Shown piece after piece: positions 17,515 through 25,770 of a DNA stretch of 39,689 bases. The position numbers and the translations under genes were made by a program. The stretch covers positions 1 through 39,689 of the forward strand of contig JAIFMF010000151.1 in NCBI GenBank assembly GCA_020048635.1, given 5' to 3'. The first letter of the stretch is position 1, and every line of letters starts with the position of its first letter. The notes under the pieces were generated by a model. That model worked only from the letters and a program-made list of their open reading frames with translations, was not told the origin of the DNA and made no database searches. The DNA is from Desulfobacula sp. GTDB taxonomy: Bacteria > Desulfobacterota > Desulfobacteria > Desulfobacterales > Desulfobacteraceae.

Positions 17515-18140
17515 TCGGATACCTTGAAGGATCCATCCTGCATTTTGAGTCGGATGGCATTTTATTATTGGCAGGTCATATCGGCTACGAAGTATTTCTG
17601 AATCATCAGGTTCTTGAAAGAATTAGATCGCAAAGCTCCCATAACGACATTATCGCTCTATATATCTATTATCATCAGACTGAACGTCAACCAAAACCGG
17701 TTTTGATCGGTTTTCAATCACTTGAAGACAAAGCATTTTTTCAGGAATTTATTACTGTCGATGCCATCGGCCCTATGAAAGCCGTAAAGGCCATGAGTCG
17801 GCCTATAGGTGATATCGCATTGGCCATTGAAAAAAAAGATACAGGTTTTTTGGCAGGGTTAAATGGAATTGGAAAAAGAACTGCTGAGAAAATTATTGCA
17901 ACTCTAAATGGAAAGGTTGAAAGATTTATTTCTGCTGCTGATGGTCAGGAAGTGATTGAAAATTCCCATATTATGGATGAAATGAATGACGTCCGCCAGA
18001 AGGTTGAAGATGTTCTTGTAGAGCAGTTAGGCCATTCCCATGCATCAGCAAAAAGGATGGTCAAGGAGGCGTTTGAAAGAAACAGGATGATTTCAACACC
18101 TGAAGAACTTTTCGATGAAATCTATCAGGAAAAAAGATAA
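17511..18140 (+). CDS. ruvA: Holliday junction helicase subunit RuvA
   Basis: This 209-residue protein starts [20 protein letters not shown], the RuvA OB-fold. Two helix-hairpin-helix motifs follow: the first around [13 protein letters not shown] and the second at [16 protein letters not shown] near residues 119-134. The C-terminal domain III ([20 protein letters not shown]) contacts RuvB. The tetramer holds the four-way junction and recruits RuvB. It overlaps ruvC by 4 bases and precedes ruvB by 2 bases. Confidence 0.96.
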   Translation: MIGYLEGSILHFESDGILLLAGHIGYEVFLNHQVLERIRSQSSHNDIIALYIYYHQTERQPKPVLIGFQSLEDKAFFQEFITVDAIGPMKAVKAMSRPIGDIALAIEKKDTGFLAGLNGIGKRTAEKIIATLNGKVERFISAADGQEVIENSHIMDEMNDVRQKVEDVLVEQLGHSHASAKRMVKEAFERNRMISTPEELFDEIYQEKR

Positions 18141-18142
18141 AT

Positions 18143-19177
18143 ATGGGTGATTCAATAATTTCATATTCGTCTGATAGTTCTGATAGAAAAGGTATTGTCA
18201 CATCAAAAAGCACGGTTGATGAGTTGTCCCCTGATATCATTTCTTTAAGGCCTACAGGCTTTAAAGATTATATTGGGCAGCATGATACTGTAGAAACCCT
18301 GAAAATTGCCATTCAGGCCGCCAAAATGAGAAATGAGCCCCTGGAGCATATTCTGCTTCACGGTCCTCCAGGGTTGGGAAAAACAACGGTATCCCATATC
18401 ATTGCCAATGAAATGGGGAAAAATTTGACCGTTACTTCAGGGCCGACCCTGGAAAAAGGCGGAGATCTCATTGGGATTCTAACCAATCTCGGTGAAGGGG
18501 ATATCCTTTTCATTGATGAAATTCATCGAATTCCAAAAATAGTTGAAGAGTTTTTATATCCTGCCATGGAGGATTTTGCTGTTGATTTTATATTTGATAA
18601 AGGAATCCATGCAAGAAGCCATCGGTACCGGCTCAAACAATTTGTTCTGATCGGTGCAACAACTCGCGTAGGTCTGTTATCCTCCCCATTAAGAGATCGT
18701 TTCGGAATTTTTCGTACACTTGACTTTTACACTCCGGAACAACTGGTGGTGATTATTAAGCGATCCGCGGCTATTTTAAATACCATTATTACGGATGATG
18801 GCGCAAAGGAGCTCTCCGAGAGATCCAGAGGGACCCCAAGGATTGCAAACCGGCTTTTAAAACGAGTCAGAGATTATTCTCTTGTTAAATCACATGGGGA
18901 GGTAACTCTCGAAAGCGTTAAGGCTGCGCTTGACCTTGAGGGAATCGATCACTTGGGATTGACAACGCTTGACAGGAATTATTTAAAAACGGTAATCGAT
19001 TTTTATAAAGGAGGTCCTGTCGGGATTGAAGCCATTGCGGCAACATTGCAGGAAGAAACGGACACTCTCGTCGATGTGGTTGAACCGTTTTTGTTAAAAA
19101 TCGGCTTGGTCCTTCGAACCTCGAGTGGCAGGAAAACCTCGGAAAAAGCTTTTAATCATCTTAAACTCTACCCATAA
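18143..19177 (+). CDS. ruvB: Holliday junction branch-migration ATPase RuvB
   Basis: This 344-residue AAA+ motor has the N-terminal [12 protein letters not shown], Walker A GPPGLGKT near residues 75-82, Walker B FIDEIHRI near 123-130, sensor-1 [18 protein letters not shown], and the winged-helix DNA-binding C-terminus ([16 protein letters not shown]). It completes ruvCAB. The next gene, the YkuD-type peptidase, begins only about 27 bases downstream, so readthrough from the ruv operon into the cell-wall genes is likely. Confidence 0.97.
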   Translation: MGDSIISYSSDSSDRKGIVTSKSTVDELSPDIISLRPTGFKDYIGQHDTVETLKIAIQAAKMRNEPLEHILLHGPPGLGKTTVSHIIANEMGKNLTVTSGPTLEKGGDLIGILTNLGEGDILFIDEIHRIPKIVEEFLYPAMEDFAVDFIFDKGIHARSHRYRLKQFVLIGATTRVGLLSSPLRDRFGIFRTLDFYTPEQLVVIIKRSAAILNTIITDDGAKELSERSRGTPRIANRLLKRVRDYSLVKSHGEVTLESVKAALDLEGIDHLGLTTLDRNYLKTVIDFYKGGPVGIEAIAATLQEETDTLVDVVEPFLLKIGLVLRTSSGRKTSEKAFNHLKLYP

Positions 19178-19204
19178 TAAATTGAGGGTTTGTTTCAATT
19201 GCTA

Positions 19205-20620
19205 ATGGAAAAGAAAACAAATTTTAATAAACAGCACGTATTGTTCCTATTCACTCTATTTGTGATCGGTATCCTATTCACCTCAGAAATCTTGGCAGAT
19301 GATTATACCCGTCCATCAGCAATTATTAAACTGCCGGAAAACGAAAACGCAATTTTGGTTGAGAAGAAAAATCAAACGCTGTTTCTCTACAGTTTTAAGT
19401 CCGGAGAGCTGGTGATTCAGCAAAAAATGCCCTGTTCCACTGGGGAAACGCCTGGAGTGAAACAGAAATCCGGGGATAAAAAGACCCCTGAGGGCATCTA
19501 TTTCTTAAAGGATGAATACGAAGAAAAATATCTGTCAGCGGTATATGGGATAAAGGCATTCCCTTTGGATTATCCTAATCTGATGGATAAAAGAACAGGG
19601 AAAGATGGATCGGCAATCTGGATACACGGCACCAATAAAATTTTGAAACCCATGGATTCGAACGGGTGTATTGCTTTAGAAAATTCAAATATTCTGAAAC
19701 TGGATGAATATATAACACTTGATTCAACTCCGGTTATCCTGGTTGAAGAGTTCAACAAAATCGATAAAGATACACTTGTCAAACAGGAACAAGAGATCAA
19801 CCTTATGCTGGATCAATGGATTAAAACAGTCGAAAACGGAAGTTATCATGATTATCTGTCCTTTTATTCTGATGAATACCTTCCTGAAATTGACTGGTGG
19901 ACAAAATGGATGGAGATACGAAAAAATTCATCCGTGGCCAGCTTGAGCCTAAGAATAGAAAGATCCAGGACAGGCATTTATTATCATAATCATGTTTTTG
20001 TGATATTGTTTGATTATTCATTAACAACAAATAAAGAAAAGATATTATTGGGGAAAAGAAAGCTGTTTCTTGAAAAGAAAGGCCCAGCTTATAAGATTAT
20101 TGGAGAGGCATATCAAAACGTCTCAAAAGAATTCCAGGCCACTCAATTCCCTTTGCTTACCGCAGCATTAAAAGCCATCAAGCCTGCTTCAAAATCGGAG
20201 CCGGCAACGGAAACAAAACCAATTATAGCGACCAAACCTGCCCAGGAAACAAAACCGATTCAAGCAATTCAATCTGTTCAAGCGACCAAACCTGTTCAGG
20301 AAACAGTTAATCAATGGCTGGCAGCATGGTCGGCAAAAGATATGGACAAGTATGCTTCTTTTTATGCAAATAATTTTTATTCTGATGGAATGAACAAGAA
20401 AAAATGGGTTGAGCGGAAAAGAAGTATCGCCGGGAAAAATGATATTATTAAAGTTACCGGCAAGACGTTTCAGGTCAAGCAGACAAACGATACATGTGAG
20501 GTTTCATTTTTTCAAGACTATAAATCCAGCGGATTAGCGACTCGGGGTACAAAAAAGTTAAATCTTATTAACATAGGTGGATCATGGAAGATATATCAAG
20601 AGAGCTGGAAAGAGAAATAG
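19205..20620 (+). CDS. YkuD-fold LD-peptidase with two NTF2-like domains, Csd6/Pgp2-like
   Basis: ATG 19205 is chosen; TTG codons at 19190 and 19199 are alternatives because the gaggg site at 19184 sits oddly for all three. The 471-residue product has an N-terminal signal-anchor (residues 11-31). A YkuD/L,D-transpeptidase domain at about 40-180 has catalytic H141 and C155 in HGTNKILKPMDSNGCIAL. An NTF2-like domain at about 195-310, a Lys/Thr/Pro/Gln repeat linker at about 325-365 and a second NTF2-like domain at about 368-471 follow. Helicobacter Csd6 and Campylobacter Pgp2 also join a YkuD fold to an NTF2-like domain, and act as L,D-carboxypeptidases trimming tetrapeptides to tripeptides in helical cell-shape control. 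The second NTF2-like domain is unusual. The downstream bactofilin and Csd4-like genes support the shape role; transpeptidase activity cannot be ruled out. Confidence 0.82.
   Translation: MEKKTNFNKQHVLFLFTLFVIGILFTSEILADDYTRPSAIIKLPENENAILVEKKNQTLFLYSFKSGELVIQQKMPCSTGETPGVKQKSGDKKTPEGIYFLKDEYEEKYLSAVYGIKAFPLDYPNLMDKRTGKDGSAIWIHGTNKILKPMDSNGCIALENSNILKLDEYITLDSTPVILVEEFNKIDKDTLVKQEQEINLMLDQWIKTVENGSYHDYLSFYSDEYLPEIDWWTKWMEIRKNSSVASLSLRIERSRTGIYYHNHVFVILFDYSLTTNKEKILLGKRKLFLEKKGPAYKIIGEAYQNVSKEFQATQFPLLTAALKAIKPASKSEPATETKPIIATKPAQETKPIQAIQSVQATKPVQETVNQWLAAWSAKDMDKYASFYANNFYSDGMNKKKWVERKRSIAGKNDIIKVTGKTFQVKQTNDTCEVSFFQDYKSSGLATRGTKKLNLINIGGSWKIYQESWKEK
20228..20251 (+). repeat. 24-bp direct repeat in the inter-NTF2 linker, copy 1
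   Basis: gcgaccaaacctg followed by cccaggaaaca recurs at 20282-20305 with two substitutions. It encodes ATKPAQET, against ATKPVQET in the second copy. The copies are 54 bases apart and part of a Thr-Lys-Pro-x-Gln linker, a candidate site for length variation. Confidence 0.75.
20282..20305 (+). repeat. 24-bp direct repeat in the inter-NTF2 linker, copy 2
   Basis: This is the second copy of the unit at 20228-20251, differing at two adjacent positions (tt for cc). It immediately precedes the second NTF2-like domain. Confidence 0.75.
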
Positions 20621-21423
20621 CCAAATCCAAACCCAAACCTTTCAAGAAGAATCGAAAAATAAAGATTCTGGTTGTGGATAATTTTGGGAAGGTAATCTCC
20701 GGTGATCACATGAAAATATTATTAATGGTCCTATCTTTCATCAGTATTGTAACTTTTTTAACCTCAGCCTATCTTTTTTACCATTATTACACTTTGTCCC
20801 GGGAGGCGGTCTCTGCAAAGACCAGTCTAATTCTCGCTGAAAAAAAAATCAGTGAATTGACAGGTGAAAAAGAAGTCTTGATGGCAAGACTTGTGATTCT
20901 TGGAAAAGAGCCGGGCGTCAAAAAAACCTTGGAAAAGGATGAAAGGCCTTTAAACAATGATCAAGAAGAGAAAGCAGCCGGTAATCCCGTTATTGGTTTA
21001 ACTCTTCAGGCAGCAACGGAGAGGCAGGACACAACAGAAGCCAAAGTAAATAATAAAACAATTTCCATAGAGAAGTTTATTGTAACAAGGGATAGGACAA
21101 ATAAAGATGTTCTAGTACAATTCGGTGTAAGAAATATTTCAAAAGAGCAAGGAGATATATCAGGACGAATATTTACGGTTTTACAACCTGACAACAACAT
21201 TGAAGAACAATGGCTTGTTGTACCGGCAGCAAAACTCAAAAAAGGAATCCCAATAGAAAATCAGAACGGCCAATATTTTTCTATTGCGCACTTTAAACCG
21301 GTAAAATTTAAAATTAAAAGTGAAGTAAATTCAGATTTCTATAAAAAAGCCTCCATTTTTATTTTTAATATTGAGGGAGAACTGGTTTTCGAAAAAACAA
21401 TCGATATAACCGAGACTGAATAA
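20584..21423 (+). CDS. bitopic coiled-coil membrane protein of the cell-shape locus, unknown
   Basis: I do not recognise a family. The 279-residue protein has a basic cytoplasmic N-terminus (about 43 residues, KPKPFKKNRKIKI), one transmembrane segment at about residues 44-66 and a short coiled-coil at about 72-105. A polar linker is followed by a beta-rich periplasmic domain at about 150-275 (FIVTRDRTNKDVLVQFGVRN, then strands ending in IFIFNIEGELVFEKTI). It overlaps the LD-peptidase gene by 37 bases and ends 6 bases before the Csd4-like gene, so it is tightly bound into the operon. The topology would allow it to link the cytoplasmic bactofilin to the periplasmic peptidases, as Csd5 and Csd7 do in Helicobacter. 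That is inference, since no sequence similarity was seen. Confidence 0.75.
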   Translation: MEDISRELEREIAKSKPKPFKKNRKIKILVVDNFGKVISGDHMKILLMVLSFISIVTFLTSAYLFYHYYTLSREAVSAKTSLILAEKKISELTGEKEVLMARLVILGKEPGVKKTLEKDERPLNNDQEEKAAGNPVIGLTLQAATERQDTTEAKVNNKTISIEKFIVTRDRTNKDVLVQFGVRNISKEQGDISGRIFTVLQPDNNIEEQWLVVPAAKLKKGIPIENQNGQYFSIAHFKPVKFKIKSEVNSDFYKKASIFIFNIEGELVFEKTIDITETE

Positions 21424-21429
21424 GCTTCA

Positions 21430-22920
21430 ATGGAAAAAGCTTCAATTATAAAAAAGACAATTGCAATCCTTTCCCTCTTCTGGTTATTTTTTTGCAGTTC
21501 AATATTTGCTGGTCAGAAAACACACACGGTTTTTTTTGAAGGAGAAGAAAATGAATTGCATGTTTATCGGATCAAGGGGACGCAACCTGGGAAAACATTG
21601 CTCATCATAGGTGGAATTCAGGGTGATGAACCGGGTGGGTATCTTGCAGCAGATTTTTATGCGGATTTCCTGCTCGAAAAGGGGAATTTGATTGTGGTTC
21701 CAAGAGCAAATTTTCCTTCCATATTAAAAATGGAAAGGCAGATTAACCAGGATATGAATCGAAAGTTCCTGGATGATGATATTTCTAATTATGAAACAAG
21801 GGTAGTCGGTGTCCTGAAAAAATTGATCTGTGAAAGTGATTGTTTTCTGAATCTTCATGAGGGCTCAGGTTTTTATTCCCGTCATTGGGAGACTGAAGAG
21901 AAAAACCCTGAGAAATTCGGTCAATCCATCATTATTGATGATTCCGTTCTACACAAAACCGGCTCAAGAGAATTAATAAACCTTGAAAAGATGGCAAGTC
22001 AGGTTATTAATAAGATCAATGGTCACATTGAAAATAAAAATCATTTTTTTCATGTTAACAATCACATGACCAATCATACGGATTCAATTCATAAAGAACA
22101 ACTTAGATCAGCAACATATTATGCATACAATATCTGTAAGATTCCTGCATTTGGAATCGAATCCGCTAAGATTCTTCCTCTGGAACAAAAAGTCAGGCAG
22201 CACATCCACGCCATCAATGGATTCATGGAGATCATGGAGATTATTCCCAAAAACCCGAATATTGATTTAAAAAAACCAGAAATGCAATATATGATAATAT
22301 CCGTCAATAATTCGATTCCGGTTGTAGTGGAGGCAATGCAGCGATTAAAGATCAGTAAGGGGGATACCATTAAAATCCATGATATCGTTGCAAACTATGA
22401 GAGAGGACTCAGCGTTGATGTTATAGGATTAGGGAATCAGTTTAACGATATGAAAAATGAGCTTGTCATCAATGAATCAACACGAATTGAAGTTAAGAAA
22501 GATTTTTATAAATGTGGAAGCGTATTTATTGATATCGATTCTCAACGCTCAAATTCGGTAAAAAAACTCAGTATCACAGAAAGTGGTGAGGTATCTGCAT
22601 TAAAATATAAATTCAGAATTAATAATATCCCTAATCTTGTCGATAACTACAGCCATGTGAAGGTACGTATGGGGGATAAGCTGATTATTGAAGACCTTGT
22701 TTCCGGTAAGGTTGATCCTTCAAAATATATTGTTAATTTTAAGGGTTTTGTCGGCAATTCGGATAATAATAGTGGCGAAGATCGAGGTTATATGATTCAT
22801 ATAGCCGAAGGATCACTGATGAAACGTTACTCGGTGGACAATATGGGGCAGTGCTACCAAGTGGTAACAACATTGGATGGAAAAGAAGTCGGGAAAATTT
22901 TTATTGATATCCAGCCATAA
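21430..22920 (+). CDS. M14/M99 D,L-carboxypeptidase, Csd4/Pgp1-like
   Basis: This 496-residue exported protein has a signal peptide (residues 1-27, ending SSIFAG). A zinc carboxypeptidase domain follows at about 40-265. The zinc site reads GGIQGDEPGG with Q64 and E67, and NLHEGSGF with H143; N110-R111 in DMNRKF match the substrate-carboxylate site, and E244 in FGIESAK the catalytic glutamate. Most M14 enzymes have His at the first ligand position, whereas Csd4 of Helicobacter uses Gln, which is the pattern here. Csd4 and Campylobacter Pgp1 cut muropeptide tripeptides to dipeptides and are needed for helical shape. The remaining ~230 residues appear to be two beta-sandwich domains, also as in Csd4. 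Position between the bitopic protein and bactofilin genes supports a shape role. Confidence 0.85.
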   Translation: MEKASIIKKTIAILSLFWLFFCSSIFAGQKTHTVFFEGEENELHVYRIKGTQPGKTLLIIGGIQGDEPGGYLAADFYADFLLEKGNLIVVPRANFPSILKMERQINQDMNRKFLDDDISNYETRVVGVLKKLICESDCFLNLHEGSGFYSRHWETEEKNPEKFGQSIIIDDSVLHKTGSRELINLEKMASQVINKINGHIENKNHFFHVNNHMTNHTDSIHKEQLRSATYYAYNICKIPAFGIESAKILPLEQKVRQHIHAINGFMEIMEIIPKNPNIDLKKPEMQYMIISVNNSIPVVVEAMQRLKISKGDTIKIHDIVANYERGLSVDVIGLGNQFNDMKNELVINESTRIEVKKDFYKCGSVFIDIDSQRSNSVKKLSITESGEVSALKYKFRINNIPNLVDNYSHVKVRMGDKLIIEDLVSGKVDPSKYIVNFKGFVGNSDNNSGEDRGYMIHIAEGSLMKRYSVDNMGQCYQVVTTLDGKEVGKIFIDIQP

Positions 22921-22939
22921 ACAGCTGAGGAGACTTAAC

Positions 22940-23350
22940 GTGGGAACAAAAAACAGTAAGAATCTTTCAATCATTGATAAAGAGCTGAAAATCGAAGGCT
23001 CTATATCGAGCAGTGGAAAGTTGATTATTAAGGGCCAGGTCACCGGAACCATTGAAGGGGATGTGGTGATTATTGCCGAAGACGGTCAGGTGGATTCCAG
23101 TTCAACAAAAGTATCAAGCCTTACCATCGGTGGGAATTTCAAAGGCGAAGTCATTGCTTCAAAAGAATTAATTATTCTTTCGACCGGTACTTGTACTGGA
23201 AAGGTTGAGTGTAGAGATCTTATTGTTGAAAATGGAGGTATTTTAAATGCTGAGGTAACATGTAAAACCACCAGCAAATTATCGACGGATAAAGATTCAA
23301 AACCTTTTGAACCTCTTGTTCTAAGAGATAAGAAACAAATAGAGCTTTAA
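22940..23350 (+). CDS. bactofilin, CcmA-like
   Basis: GTG 22940, with gaggaga about 7 bases upstream, gives a 136-residue protein; an upstream frame extends into the previous gene but would clash with it. The central region (about residues 15-105) is the bactofilin right-handed beta-helix: IEGSISSSGKLIIKGQVTGT, then KVSSLTIGGNFKGEVIASKE, then CTGKVECRDLIVENGGILNA. Flanking tails are disordered. Bactofilins polymerise without nucleotide, often at the inner membrane. CcmA in Helicobacter localises wall synthesis and hydrolysis and is essential for helical shape. Placement directly after a Csd4-like enzyme fits that association. Confidence 0.92.
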   Translation: MGTKNSKNLSIIDKELKIEGSISSSGKLIIKGQVTGTIEGDVVIIAEDGQVDSSSTKVSSLTIGGNFKGEVIASKELIILSTGTCTGKVECRDLIVENGGILNAEVTCKTTSKLSTDKDSKPFEPLVLRDKKQIEL

Positions 23351-23357
23351 AATTAGC

Positions 23358-23384
23358 TTGACAGAATTTAAAAAAAAATATAGT
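23358..23384 (+). promoter_or_regulatory. possible promoter for rplM-rpsI
   Basis: TTGACA and TATAGT lie 15 bases apart around an A-rich spacer, just after the bactofilin stop and 40 bases before rplM. The consensus elements are good but the spacer is short. Confidence 0.45.
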
Positions 23385-23423
23385 AACTCTGGATTGTGTT
23401 TATGAAAAGGAGCGTTAAGGAAA

Positions 23424-23858
23424 TTGAAAAAATATACATATAGTGCAAAAAGATCGGATAATAAAGAGAACTGGTGTGTTATCGATGCTAAAGATAAAAT
23501 TCTTGGAAGACTCGCATCACAGGTGGCATATAGAATTCGTGGAAAGAACAACCCTCTTTTTTCGCCCCATGTTGATACAGGTGACTGGATTATTATTATT
23601 AATGCAGATAAAATTCGTCTGACGGGAAACAAATTGGATCAGAAGAAATATTACCGCCATTCCGGATATATTGGTGGGTTAACAACTGAAACAGCAAAAG
23701 AACTGCTTGAAAAAAGGCCTGAAGAGGTTATTAAAAAAGCGGTTCGCGGTATGCTTCCCAAAAATAGACTTGGTAGAAAGCTTGGCAGAAAATTGTTTGT
23801 CTACGCAGGAGATCAGCATCCCCATGCTGCTCAAAAACCTGATACTGTTGAAATTTAA
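23424..23858 (+). CDS. rplM: 50S ribosomal protein L13
   Basis: The TTG start follows aaaggagcg. The 144-residue protein has the L13 hallmarks: [20 protein letters not shown] near residues 17-36, [20 protein letters not shown] near 50-69, the [12 protein letters not shown] loop, and the C-terminal [16 protein letters not shown]13 is an early-assembling large-subunit protein. rpsI follows 25 bases downstream in the conserved L13-S9 operon. Confidence 0.97.
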   Translation: MKKYTYSAKRSDNKENWCVIDAKDKILGRLASQVAYRIRGKNNPLFSPHVDTGDWIIIINADKIRLTGNKLDQKKYYRHSGYIGGLTTETAKELLEKRPEEVIKKAVRGMLPKNRLGRKLGRKLFVYAGDQHPHAAQKPDTVEI

Positions 23859-23883
23859 GGAAAAAAGGACGCGGTAATTATCA

Positions 23884-24279
23884 ATGGATAGCGGAAACAT
23901 ATTTTATTCGACTGGTAGGAGAAAAAGTTCTGTTGCCAAAGTGTGGTTAACACCTGGTAATGGAAGAATTGTGGTTAATGATAAAGATGTTAGCGAGTAT
24001 TTTGAGCTGAATGTTGCAAAAGATTTATTAACATCCCCTTTAGCACTTACCCAAAAAAGCGATGCTTTTGATGTCAAAGCCACAGTGATGGGTGGCGGCA
24101 AATCCGGTCAAGCAGGTGCCATTCGCCTTGGTGTATCCAAGGCCCTTGTGATTCTTGATCCTGACCTCCGAGGCATATTGAAAAGCGCAGGCTTTCTTAC
24201 AAGAGATTCCCGTCAGAAAGAGCGGAAAAAATACGGTAAAAAAGGCGCACGAGCCAGTTTCCAGTTCTCAAAAAGATAA
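23884..24279 (+). CDS. rpsI: 30S ribosomal protein S9
   Basis: This 131-residue protein contains [19 protein letters not shown], the central [21 protein letters not shown], and the basic C-terminal tail ending [17 protein letters not shown], whose terminal Lys/Arg reaches the P-site tRNA in the ribosome. It forms the conventional pair with rplM, and a strong rho-independent terminator follows within 30 bases. Confidence 0.97.
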   Translation: MDSGNIFYSTGRRKSSVAKVWLTPGNGRIVVNDKDVSEYFELNVAKDLLTSPLALTQKSDAFDVKATVMGGGKSGQAGAIRLGVSKALVILDPDLRGILKSAGFLTRDSRQKERKKYGKKGARASFQFSKR

Positions 24280-24304
24280 TTGTTTCCTTTATCTCAAAAT
24301 TATC

Positions 24305-24328
24305 AGGGGCAATTTTTTTGCCCCTTTT
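24305..24328 (+). terminator. rho-independent terminator of rplM-rpsI
   Basis: aggggcaa and ttgcccct pair around a 5-base T loop, followed by tttt. It lies 26 bases after the rpsI stop and 20 bases before the ExoI gene, so exonuclease I needs its own promoter or readthrough. Confidence 0.85.
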
Positions 24329-24348
24329 ATATTTTTTGTTTGTAAAAA

Positions 24349-25770
24349 ATGAAAACCTTTTTGTTTTACGATGTTGAAACAACTGGTTTAAACCCTGCTT
24401 TTGATCAGATTTTAACCTTTGCCTGCATTCGCACGGATCTCCACTTCCGGGAAATTGAAAGACAATCTATCACAATTCGATTGAGAGAAGATATTGTCCC
24501 ATCCTCAGAAGCCTTTTTAACTCACGGTTTAACAAGTGACGAATTGGCTCTTGGAATCAATGAATATGAAGCGGCGCTTAAAATTCATAAAATTGTAAAT
24601 ACACCAGAAACCATAAGCCTTGGATATAATTCGCTTAGGTTCGATGATGTATTTTTGCGTTTCATGTTCTATCGAAACCTTCTTGACCCATACAGCCATC
24701 AATACGGTAACGGTTGCAGCAGAATGGATGTTTTACCCATCACAGTTGTTTATAAAGTGTTTCATTCAGCTTGCATCAAATGGCCTGTAGCTGAGGGAAA
24801 ACCAAGTTTGAAACTTGATTTGATCGCTTGTGAAAATAAGCTCGTTACTACAGGCCGGGCTCATGAAGCAATGAATGATGTCGAATCGGTAATCGGCCTT
24901 AGTAAACAATTATCTCAGCAGAAAGACATATGGAACTATTGTCTTGATTTTTTTAATAAAACAAAGGATGAGGCAAGAATCAACAGAGTCAATAGCGATT
25001 TTCATATTCAGGGTAGATATTTCAGGATCTGTATAATGATTTCTTTGTCTTTTGGTTCAAAAGTAAACTATTTGGCTCCTGTCATCCATCTTGGCCAGTC
25101 GTTGCCCTATAAAAACCAAAGCTTGTGGTTGCGTCTTGATTCAGAAGCTATTCCGGGTTTTGGCAACGAACTGAATTCTGATGATGCCCATGTGATTAGG
25201 AAACGGCCTGGCGATGAGTTAATCATTCTGCCTGCCCTTGAAAGATTCTGGAATAGAATGCCGGAATCTTCGAAACAGTTTGCAGATGAGAATCTTCAAA
25301 AAATTCGCAATGAGTGGAGAAAGTTTTTTGAATATATTCAATACCATCTTGAATACAAGTATCCTTATATTCCGGATATCGATCCGGATGCGGCACTTTA
25401 TCAAGACGGTTTTTTTACCAGCCAAGAGAAAAAACAATGCGAACTATTTCACAAAACAGGGAATGATCTGAAACATGAGATTCTGAATCAAATACAAAGT
25501 CATCGGATAAAAGCATTGGCTATCCGTATCCTGGATAGAAATTATTTAGGAAATCCTTTGGCGACGAAGAGTACTGAATATCAGATCCATAAAGAGAGAC
25601 TACGATCTTTTTTGGATGAACATAAAATCAAGGGTTATAGAGGTGATGTGAAATTTAACATTGAGCGAGGGCTTGAAGAGTTAAAAGAAATTGAAAATAA
25701 GATAACAAGTTTTGACCTGAATCAAAAAACGATCATCGAATGGCTGAAAGAGTATATAAAAGAATTTTAA
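24349..25770 (+). CDS. sbcB: exodeoxyribonuclease I
   Basis: The 473-residue length is the same as E. coli ExoI. The DEDDh catalytic set is visible: FYDVETTGLNPA near residues 6-17, YNSLRFDD near 95-102, and HEAMNDVESVIG near 177-188. The SH3-like and helical C-terminal parts show family landmarks such as YQDGFFTSQEKK near 355 and ALAIRILDRNYLG near 395. ExoI degrades single-stranded DNA 3' to 5' in mismatch repair and recombination. It is much more typical of Gammaproteobacteria, though reported elsewhere. It ends convergently with, and overlapping by a few bases, the PilZ gene. Confidence 0.92.
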   Translation: MKTFLFYDVETTGLNPAFDQILTFACIRTDLHFREIERQSITIRLREDIVPSSEAFLTHGLTSDELALGINEYEAALKIHKIVNTPETISLGYNSLRFDDVFLRFMFYRNLLDPYSHQYGNGCSRMDVLPITVVYKVFHSACIKWPVAEGKPSLKLDLIACENKLVTTGRAHEAMNDVESVIGLSKQLSQQKDIWNYCLDFFNKTKDEARINRVNSDFHIQGRYFRICIMISLSFGSKVNYLAPVIHLGQSLPYKNQSLWLRLDSEAIPGFGNELNSDDAHVIRKRPGDELIILPALERFWNRMPESSKQFADENLQKIRNEWRKFFEYIQYHLEYKYPYIPDIDPDAALYQDGFFTSQEKKQCELFHKTGNDLKHEILNQIQSHRIKALAIRILDRNYLGNPLATKSTEYQIHKERLRSFLDEHKIKGYRGDVKFNIERGLEELKEIENKITSFDLNQKTIIEWLKEYIKEF

